From NCBI GenBank assembly GCA_018064565.1, contig JAGHVA010000227.1, forward strand, positions 1-14,014: DNA of 14,014 bases, read 5' to 3'. Shown one piece after another: positions 8,001-14,014 of the stretch; position 1 is the first letter of the stretch, and the number at the start of each line of letters is the position of its first letter. The notes under the pieces were generated by a model. It was not told the DNA's origin. It searched no databases and saw only the letters and a program-made list of their open reading frames with translations. A program made the translations under genes and the position numbers. The stretch is from Candidatus Colimorpha onthohippi. Lineage in GTDB: Bacteria; Bacteroidota; Bacteroidia; Bacteroidales; P3.

Positions 8001-10782
8001 TCGTAGGTGATGATACCACATGTCTCTCAAAAAAACGGTTTACACTGATAGCCTCATAATCTCTATGCGTATCGTTGATTTGGGCAAGCTGCGCTGCTGC
8101 GGAGGTCGAAAGCAGCGACACGTTACGAACAGGATCGTCGGTCAGGAATCTTGCCACAGCCAGATTCAATGCCTCCAAAAAAGCTTTGATATAAGCATCC
8201 GACAATAGGCTCTTGTCGTATTCTGCATCTATCTCAAATACACCCTGATTGATGTTGATATTGACCGTAAGCGGTGCTTTGGCAACAGGTGGCAACAGGG
8301 TCCTAAATTCCGCCTTCGCCCCGCACAAGGTGTCAAAATTGAAGTTCTCTCCTTGGTAGGCAAGGATAACATCTGGCTTGATTCCAAACTCGTGCGATAT
8401 CTCGGCAAATGAATAGATATCGTTTGCCATGCTATCCATCAACTGATTCTGCGTTGTTTTGATAAAGTCAACAACACTTGCGTTGTTGTCCAACTTCACC
8501 AGTACTGGCAAGGTCTTCACCATCATCGTAAAAGCAGTGGTCAGCCGCGAGTCGCTTCTTCCGTTGTAGATGGTCGTAAACACTATCTCTTCTCGTCCAG
8601 CAAACCGCCCCAACGTAAACCCGAATGCTGCATTGAAAAATGCATTCATCGTAACACGGTTGGCTTCACAAAACCGACCTACAGCATCGGCAGATACGGT
8701 AGTCCGCACCTGCATCGACCCAACTCCCGCCGTCTCGTCAGGCGATTTCGGAGGAAGACACTCAGCATCACAACCACCAAATGTGTCGGCGTAATATTTC
8801 TTGGCTCTAAGATATTGCTCCGAAGCTCGGAGATGCTCCTCTTCAAGGGCTGCTTCAAAACCACTGAACGGCTCGGATGCTATCGAATGGCCTGCGTATG
8901 CCCTATCAATATCCCTCAAGAGTATAGCCTCCGACGTCCCATCGGATATGAGATGGTGAAAATCCAGAAATAGGAAGTTGCCTTCGGGTGTTACCATCAC
9001 CGAAGCCCTATAGAGTGGCGCATCTATCAACTGGAACGGATACACCAACTCCGATGCATCTGGCAGATGTCCAATACGATCCAATGTCACTGCGGCAGGT
9101 ACGCCATCGTTTCGGCGCGCTCTGATATTTCCAGAAGCATCTGCAAAAAGCGAGGTCTTCGCATACGGATGTGCATCGATAGCCGATTTGACCGCTGCCA
9201 CCAACCGGTCGGGATCTACCTGCTGCCCCACTCGGATCAATAGCGGGATATTGTATGTTACCGCATCTGGGTTCGAACTGCATTCTACAAAAACACCCAT
9301 CTGCGTTTGTGTCAGGGGATAATCAGCCTGCTGTTCGTACGATATAGTCTCGACAGATGACTCAAGCAATAGCTCAATTTTTCTGACAGTATCGTGAGTT
9401 TTTATATCATCGATACGAACAGAGATACCATAAGCTGTGCCAAGTTGGACATTTAGCTTGATTACGCCTATAGAGGTTAAGCCTGCCTCAAAAAGGCTGG
9501 TGTCGATGCCGAAATTGTCGTGTCCCAACACCTCAGCTACAAGCTGGCAGATATCGCGCTGCCTATCGGTCTCGGGAGGCGTCATATCTTCGACTATGCG
9601 TTGTGGACGAGGCAACGCTTTTTTGTTCACCTTCTGATTCTGATTCAGTGGTATGCTGTCTATCTGCATCACTACAGCTGGCACCATATAAGGTGGCTTC
9701 TCACTACGTATGAATGCCTCCAGTGCCTCCACATCCACATGGCTGTCAGACACCACATACGCCTCTATAAACTTGCCTCCAGAGGGGTTGTCAAATGCCG
9801 CTACTGTAGCGTCTTTGACGCCAGCAAACCGTCTCACAACCTCTTCTACCTCTGTAAGCTCTACTCTAAACCCACGCACCTTCACCTGGCTGTCGCGCCT
9901 GCCGATAAACTGCAAATTGCCATCCTCCAAATAGCGGACTATGTCGCCAGTGCGATAGGCATTCTCATATCCCTTGTCGTTATCAAACGGGTTGCTCACA
10001 TAAGCCTCTGCCGTCTTGTCAGGCCGGTTGAGGTAGCCCGCCGTAACATGCGGACCAGCTATCCATAACTCGCCACATGCTCCCGGTGGGAGCAACCTCT
10101 CCTTAGCGTCAACCACATACATCTTCACATTATCCACCGCCTTGCCTATAGGGATATCTTTGTACTTACCATCCACACGAAATCCGCTAACCAAGATAGA
10201 TCCTTCGGTAGGTCCATAAAGGTTGTACAAGCTAAAGCCCTCTGGTGGATTGAGAGGTGTAAGTTTCTCGCCCGCCACATTGAGAAAACGGAGGGTATCA
10301 AGCCCGCCCATCTCTGCAAACTGACGTCCCACCTGCGTTGTCATGGTAGCATGGGTGATTGCATTGGTGTTGAAATAGTCGCGCAGTGCAAGAAGATCCA
10401 GTCGTATCTCGTCAGATATAATATGCAGTGTAGCCCCTGAGATTATAGTGGCGTAGGTATCAAACACATTGGCATCAAATCCATAACTGGCATAAGCTGT
10501 TATATTGCAATCTGGTCCAAGCGTGTAAAACCGGCGTTCCCATGCCGCTGTAACCATCACATTAGAGTGCTTGAACATCACACCTTTGGGCAATCCCGTG
10601 GATCCTGATGTGTAAAGAATCACAAACAGATTGTCGGAGGTCGGGTTAGGCAATGGAGCCTCTGGTTGTGGCAGCGATGCTATACTGCTTGTCATGAGGC
10701 GAACGCCCTTAAAATTGTCCGATATGATTCCGTTTAGTTCTGGCGTTGTGATAAGCATGCTTGCACCCGAGTCGCTCATCAT
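5092..10782 (-). CDS. NRPS, downstream part: [A2 C-terminal part]-T2-C3-A3-T3-thioester reductase
   Basis: This ORF holds most of the second and all of the third NRPS module plus a reductive release domain. Adenylation domain A2 enters at core motif A3: YTSGSTGLPKG (57-67), NLYGPTE (187-193), YRTGD (276-280), GRRDSQVKVRG (294-304) and Lys384. T2 is at about 405-475 with FEAGLTS, Ser437. C3 spans about 487-905 with catalytic HHLISDG (609-615). A3 spans about 915-1405 with YTSGSTGKPRG (1064-1074), GYGPSE (1209-1214), HSGD (1291-1294) and Lys1397. T3 has GGTS with Ser1453. The thioester reductase is about 1530-1896: NAD(P)H motif TGAVGFLG (1538-1545), Ser/Thr at VSTVS (1661-1665) and catalytic YCISK (1696-1700). 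It should reduce the T3-bound peptidyl thioester to an aldehyde or alcohol. The ORF lacks the start of A2 because it begins nine bases after an in-frame TGA ending the upstream ORF. ATG-ATG at 10782 may be a reinitiation site or simply an internal Met pair of one broken gene. It ends in TAA. Confidence 0.93.
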   Translation of the reverse strand: MMSDSGASMLITTPELNGIISDNFKGVRLMTSSIASLPQPEAPLPNPTSDNLFVILYTSGSTGLPKGVMFKHSNVMVTAAWERRFYTLGPDCNITAYASYGFDANVFDTYATIISGATLHIISDEIRLDLLALRDYFNTNAITHATMTTQVGRQFAEMGGLDTLRFLNVAGEKLTPLNPPEGFSLYNLYGPTEGSILVSGFRVDGKYKDIPIGKAVDNVKMYVVDAKERLLPPGACGELWIAGPHVTAGYLNRPDKTAEAYVSNPFDNDKGYENAYRTGDIVRYLEDGNLQFIGRRDSQVKVRGFRVELTEVEEVVRRFAGVKDATVAAFDNPSGGKFIEAYVVSDSHVDVEALEAFIRSEKPPYMVPAVVMQIDSIPLNQNQKVNKKALPRPQRIVEDMTPPETDRQRDICQLVAEVLGHDNFGIDTSLFEAGLTSIGVIKLNVQLGTAYGISVRIDDIKTHDTVRKIELLLESSVETISYEQQADYPLTQTQMGVFVECSSNPDAVTYNIPLLIRVGQQVDPDRLVAAVKSAIDAHPYAKTSLFADASGNIRARRNDGVPAAVTLDRIGHLPDASELVYPFQLIDAPLYRASVMVTPEGNFLFLDFHHLISDGTSEAILLRDIDRAYAGHSIASEPFSGFEAALEEEHLRASEQYLRAKKYYADTFGGCDAECLPPKSPDETAGVGSMQVRTTVSADAVGRFCEANRVTMNAFFNAAFGFTLGRFAGREEIVFTTIYNGRSDSRLTTAFTMMVKTLPVLVKLDNNASVVDFIKTTQNQLMDSMANDIYSFAEISHEFGIKPDVILAYQGENFNFDTLCGAKAEFRTLLPPVAKAPLTVNININQGVFEIDAEYDKSLLSDAYIKAFLEALNLAVARFLTDDPVRNVSLLSTSAAAQLAQINDTHRDYEAISVNRFFERHVVSSPTKVAVMCDGKSLTYNELNCMSNRLAHKLRACGVRRDSIVGLILDRTVFLPVAEMAVLKSGGAFLGILPDYPDDRIAYCLSDADSLAVVTTADIKASRPELFGEDKPYHTFVLEEVLNDGPDDNLDIDIPIDSLAYCIYTSGSTGKPRGVMIEHRNLACLSQPADFPYALYFGNQSGEVSLALSSITFDMSVMDNLMVLLRGKTVCIATVSEIHNPIALASRIIDGKVDMLTLTPSILANYISIPDFRKALQGIHTLVCGAEAFPAQLFDELRSIAPQMHILNGYGPSECTITCCCKHLQSSNAVTIGGPTANTAFYVLDKAGNILPPLACGELIICGDLVGRGYVKLPEKNAASFFSLNGMPAYHSGDTVRLNADGEVEFFGRMDNQVKLRGFRVELDEIERNIVAFDGVKLCKVVVRNNGSEDYLAGYFTADRQTDISALTAFLKSRLTYYMVPDVMMQIDSIPLTPSGKVNVKALPEIRRDNRKRGGKKAPKKSLEQQICELFMSILSLDEFFADDNFFEMGGTSLSASKVIMQLMSKGIKVEYQDIFDHPTPEELSQYIESINAPEPAASAAEDDASTQKSATHEALKYNTLQYAHLAKREPIGDVLLTGAVGFLGIHILKELLERNEGRVVCLVRSGDFPTPEVRLQNMLMYYFDNPFTSAFEARIKVIDADITDDNIGKILSSEHFDTLINCAAVVKHYASNDIIEKVNVHGVENLIAVAKAAGARMIQVSTVSVPGVHTDDTYNRQVKMHENELFVIDDMDNKYCISKYHAELKMLEAIQNGLKGKIIRVGNLMGRHSDGEFQINFNTNAFMNALRGFVTIGKCPISHSTDPMNFSPIDMTAKAIVILAGTNDCFTAFHADSRFGFDEMQLIQACNHCGLTIKPVCDEEYYDDYYKMLGDTTVNSRLQGLVTNDRPDLHMVDTDNVFTANVLYRLGFSWPLVDSSYLERAIESLLTLDYFQADE

Positions 10783-10794
10783 GAGGTTGAGTCA
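10783..10794 (-). other. In-frame TGA splitting the NRPS reading frame
   Basis: Read on the minus strand, the sequence is CCA GAG GAT TGA CTC AAC CTC ATG ATG AGC GAC: P-E-D-stop-L-N-L-M-M-S-D. Both flanking ORFs are in the same frame, and the joined text matches an adenylation domain without any gap. The stop sits where the conserved Arg of the YPxDR motif belongs. A1 uses CGA for that Arg (complement of 13743-13745), so a single C-to-T change of such a codon would give TGA. The base after the stop is C, reported to be the leakiest UGA context in bacteria. Confidence 0.9.
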
Positions 10795-13700
10795 ATCCTC
10801 TGGATAAGTGGGGTCGAGCGGCAAATAGGCACACCCTGCTTTCAACACACCCAACGACGCTATCAGCATGTATTCACAACGGGGTATTAAAATTCCGACC
10901 ACCGCTCCCGTACTCATACCTAATGTAATCAGGTGTCCTGCTAAAGCATCCGTCATACTATCCACTTGAGCATAGGTATATCTATGATCTTTATATACTA
11001 CACAGTCTGCATCGGGCGTAGCGGCTGCCTGCCGGCGAAACAAATCCACAACGGTAACCTCTGTGTCGTATGCCTCCTCTGTATGGTTGAAATCTCTAAT
11101 CGCATCACATGCAGCCTCGTCTGCAAGCGAGATCTCCTCAAGCGTTCGCTCACTCATCAAACCTTTAACCACATGGAAAAACATCCCAACCCATCGCGCT
11201 ATAAAACCCTCTGTATATAGTTTTTTGCGGTATCCTACCTCAAGCCTATAGCCCTCACCAACTCTATACAGCATAAAATGGACGTCCGACTGGATTTCTG
11301 GCGTCTCCATCACCTGCACTTGCACCTGCTCGCCATCTATTCGCACTCCTTCAAACATATCGCCTTGATACACAAACGACACACTCATTCCTAAGCCATA
11401 CTGAGATGCCAACTCGCTGAAGCTTATTTCATCATGTCTCATGGTATCAAACAGCTTCTGCTGTGCTTTACTCAGATATTCGCTTACACGCACCCCCTCG
11501 TCAATTTCAAAATACAAAGGCAGCGTGCGCACAAACATACCTATCGAGTTGGAAAGCCTCACATCATGCCTGCCATTGTTCACGGTACAGAAATAGCAAT
11601 CCGAAGCCCCATTCAGTTTGGCAAGCGTGTAGGCAAAAGCAGCCATAAAAAGCGTGTTCTGTGTTATCCCGTTTGTCTTGACAAAATGGCTTACAGTCTC
11701 ATAATCAATACTTCCAGAATCCTGAGCCACATGTCCAGCGCCTTGCTCTCCGTCATCTAATATACGGTCGGATATAGGTGTAGCATCACAATCTATGCCA
11801 TCAAATATCTCTTTGAAATAATCTTGCGAAATGCGGTATGCTTCCGATGTATGCTTTATCCGCTCGGATGCGGCTATGTCAAATATATCAAGATCCTCAT
11901 CGGGGCACACCCCACCCTCATAGACTGTTGCGATATGATTTAAGAGCACTTGTATCGAACTGCCGTCGAACACGATATGGTGTATGTCAAAAAAGAACGC
12001 ATTGCCACAAGGTGAATGTAAGAGATAAAACCTGCACAGCGGACCCTCTTGCAGGCTAAACGGCTTGATAAGACCTCGGACGCAACGGTCTATGTCGTCG
12101 GTATCGATACATACAACATCTATAGTCTTATCCATCGGGCGCATTCCAATCTCGCCTTGATGGTCGGTTATCACTACCTTGAGCGTCTTGTGACTGTTGC
12201 ATACCTCCTGGGCAGCCCTCTTAAACCGATTTAGGTCAATATTGTCGGGCAGCAGGCAACATACAGGTATGTTGTATTTCATCAACTCTAATCCAGTCCC
12301 GCTGTCAAGGTATATGCCTAATTGAGAATCCGACAACGGACAAAAATCTGGCATCTTGTCGCCATGCGATAGCTTTTCACCGCTACTCACCCTACACAAT
12401 TTCGCAATGGCTTTAGGAGTGCGAGCCTTAAAAATAGTGTCGGTATCCAGATTGTAAGCATCAAAATGCGTAAGCAGATGTAACACCTTTATCGAATCGC
12501 CACCTAACGCAAAAAAGTCGTCATCCACACCGACGGTTCCACAATGCAACACCTCCTCAAATGCATCACACAAATCTTTTTCCAAAGCATCCGAAGGGGC
12601 GCGGTAAGCGCTCTTGTACCTCCCCGCCGCAGGCGGCATCAGCGCCTTGCGATCCAGTTTGCCGTTTGCATTGCGTGGCAACTCGTCCATCTGCACCATA
12701 AAACGAGGAATCATATATTCGGGCAGCGTCTTTGTCAACTCATCACGCAGTGCCGACTGTTCCACAGCGTTCTGCGCCACGTAGTACGCCACAAGATAGG
12801 TCTGCCCGTCAGCATCCTCAAAAGCCTTCACCGCTGCATTCTCAATTGAATCTATATCCATCAGCCGGGCTTCAATCTCCAATGTCTCTACCCGCTGCCC
12901 ATTTACCTTCACCATCCAGTCTCTACGGTTGGTATATACTATGTCGCCATCGGCATTTACATATCCAATATCTCCCGTTCTAATCAGCAGCCGCCCGTCA
13001 GGCATGCGTCGAAACACACTTTTGTTCCGCTCAGAGTCATTAAAATAAACAGTGTCAAATTCGCCTACCACACATATCTCGCCTTCGTTGCCAGCTTCCA
13101 CCTCGTCCTGCTTCTCATCACACACTATCACATCCACCCCAGGCATGCTTTTACCTATGGGAGTGTTGTCGTACGAGTGGGCAACAGCAAAAGTAGTTAC
13201 AAACCCCACCGTCTCGCTCATTCCATAACAGTTCACCAACTCATACGCCCCAGGAGCCACCTGCGACAGGCGTTCGCCACAAGTTATAATGCGCCGTAAT
13301 GCTGCATCTGAGTTATGAAACAGGCGTAGCATCTGTGGCGTGATTGTGCCTATCGTCAGTCTATGCTTCTCGTAATATACCGCCAACAATACCGCCGACT
13401 TGCGCACCCTATCCTCCAAAATATGGATTGTGCCACCCACGGCAAGCAGCGATGGCAGTTCCACTACATGCAGCATAAACGAAAACAGAGCTGCAGCTCC
13501 ATATATCAGCGGTTCTACATTTGCAAATATGCACTCATGTCGTATCGCTGTTCTGGCCATATCAGCAGTGCTGAAAAGGATACCTTTGGGGTTGCCCGTT
13601 GTACCCGATGTGTATGCCAACAGTGCAGGGTCAGACCCTTCTGACGGACACTCATACGGATTATAACCATCAATATCAGCAAAGAAATCGAGCGTAATCG

Positions 13701-14010
13701 TCAGTCTCGACCCACAATCCGAACGTATATATGCAATTCGATCGTCAGGATAATCAGGCACAACTGGCACAACCACACCACCAGCCTTAAGCACTCCGAT
13801 ATAGGCCACAACATATTCTCTGCAGCGACCCATATTCACCAATACAAAATCCCCCTTCCCAATTCCGATAAGCCTAAGTTTGTTGGCAACCTTGCCACTC
13901 AGACTATCCAGCTCAGCGTAAGTAGTGTTACGTTCCCCATCTCTATCTACCAAAGCAACCCTCTGTGGCCATTTTGCGACCGACTGCTTAAACAAACTCA
14001 CATAATTCAT
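10792..14010 (-). CDS. NRPS, upstream part: A1-T1-C2-[A2 N-terminal part]
   Basis: This ORF is the first NRPS module and the start of the second. A1 is at about 1-460: AYTSGTTGNPKG (132-143), NCYGMSE (260-266), IRTGD (343-347), RRDWMVKVNGQRVE (362-375), and NGKLDRKAL with Lys451. T1 is at about 470-540 with LGGDS, phosphopantetheine Ser506. C2 is at about 555-965 with catalytic HHIVFDG (677-683). A2 begins near 985, shows YTYAQVDSM (1011-1019) and LGVLKAGCAYLPLDPTYP (1053-1070), and stops at TGA right after PED. In A1 the position equal to Asp235 of the Phe-activating GrsA domain is Met179 in an ungapped alignment from SGTTGNPKG, so its substrate may not be an alpha-amino acid. ATG 14010 is a natural start for an A-first loading module, but only four bases lie beyond it and the frame stays open, so an upstream domain cannot be excluded. 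It is very likely one gene with the downstream ORF. Confidence 0.92.
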   Translation of the reverse strand: MNYVSLFKQSVAKWPQRVALVDRDGERNTTYAELDSLSGKVANKLRLIGIGKGDFVLVNMGRCREYVVAYIGVLKAGGVVVPVVPDYPDDRIAYIRSDCGSRLTITLDFFADIDGYNPYECPSEGSDPALLAYTSGTTGNPKGILFSTADMARTAIRHECIFANVEPLIYGAAALFSFMLHVVELPSLLAVGGTIHILEDRVRKSAVLLAVYYEKHRLTIGTITPQMLRLFHNSDAALRRIITCGERLSQVAPGAYELVNCYGMSETVGFVTTFAVAHSYDNTPIGKSMPGVDVIVCDEKQDEVEAGNEGEICVVGEFDTVYFNDSERNKSVFRRMPDGRLLIRTGDIGYVNADGDIVYTNRRDWMVKVNGQRVETLEIEARLMDIDSIENAAVKAFEDADGQTYLVAYYVAQNAVEQSALRDELTKTLPEYMIPRFMVQMDELPRNANGKLDRKALMPPAAGRYKSAYRAPSDALEKDLCDAFEEVLHCGTVGVDDDFFALGGDSIKVLHLLTHFDAYNLDTDTIFKARTPKAIAKLCRVSSGEKLSHGDKMPDFCPLSDSQLGIYLDSGTGLELMKYNIPVCCLLPDNIDLNRFKRAAQEVCNSHKTLKVVITDHQGEIGMRPMDKTIDVVCIDTDDIDRCVRGLIKPFSLQEGPLCRFYLLHSPCGNAFFFDIHHIVFDGSSIQVLLNHIATVYEGGVCPDEDLDIFDIAASERIKHTSEAYRISQDYFKEIFDGIDCDATPISDRILDDGEQGAGHVAQDSGSIDYETVSHFVKTNGITQNTLFMAAFAYTLAKLNGASDCYFCTVNNGRHDVRLSNSIGMFVRTLPLYFEIDEGVRVSEYLSKAQQKLFDTMRHDEISFSELASQYGLGMSVSFVYQGDMFEGVRIDGEQVQVQVMETPEIQSDVHFMLYRVGEGYRLEVGYRKKLYTEGFIARWVGMFFHVVKGLMSERTLEEISLADEAACDAIRDFNHTEEAYDTEVTVVDLFRRQAAATPDADCVVYKDHRYTYAQVDSMTDALAGHLITLGMSTGAVVGILIPRCEYMLIASLGVLKAGCAYLPLDPTYPED

Positions 14011-14014
14011 ATTG

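Noticed and set aside
10792..10794. TGA as a recoded sense codon (alternative genetic code or selenocysteine)
   Set aside because: TGA ends the phosphatase gene at 2981-2983 right at the STAS overlap, TGG codes Trp throughout, the expected residue is Arg, and no selenocysteine-type hairpin was recognised after the stop.
10760..10830. Frameshift between the two NRPS ORFs
   Set aside because: Both ORFs are in the same frame and the joined translation aligns with adenylation domains without a gap; only a stop codon separates them.
1..14014. tRNA, rRNA, CRISPR arrays, insertion sequences or attachment sites
   Set aside because: Almost all of the window is accounted for by coding sequence; no repeat arrays, transposase motifs or RNA gene patterns were seen in the short spacers.

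Overview
The window looks like chromosomal DNA from a member of the Bacteroidota, most likely Bacteroidales. The reasons are the FeoB type followed by a FeoB-associated Cys-rich segment, the style of the TPR protein, a SpoIIE-phosphatase/STAS pair, and A/T-rich or G-poor leaders without clear Shine-Dalgarno sites. This is judged by eye and is not a database result.

Layout. Two plus-strand genes fill the left end: the C-terminal membrane half of the ferrous iron permease FeoB (cut by the window edge), then a TPR protein whose N-terminus looks like a FeoB-associated Cys-rich membrane protein. They converge, across a 33-base spacer, on a minus-strand block that fills the rest. Read in its own direction, that block is a large nonribosomal peptide synthetase (NRPS) locus (14010 to 5092), a membrane-bound SpoIIE/PP2C phosphatase with a fused HATPase domain, and a small STAS anti-sigma-factor antagonist that overlaps the phosphatase by 14 bases.

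The NRPS is the main interest. Its two long reading frames are in the same frame. They are separated only by one TGA and three sense codons, at a place where adenylation domains carry a conserved Arg (YPEDR). Read through, the locus encodes about 2972 residues arranged A-T-C-A-T-C-A-T-TD: three modules ending in an NAD(P)H-dependent thioester reductase, predicted to release a peptide aldehyde or alcohol. The TGA cuts the second adenylation domain between core motifs A2 and A3. Outside the TGA, every catalytic motif checked is intact, so this is a very recent nonsense mutation, a sequencing error, a leaky UGA-C stop, or a split enzyme made by reinitiation at the ATG-ATG nine bases downstream. 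The first adenylation domain has Met where the amino-acid-binding Asp235 normally sits, so the starter unit may not be an ordinary alpha-amino acid.

The phosphatase and STAS protein form a partner-switching signalling pair. They lie just downstream of the NRPS on the same strand and may be co-transcribed with it. No phosphopantetheinyl transferase, transporter, tailoring enzyme, tRNA, rRNA, CRISPR array or insertion sequence was found.
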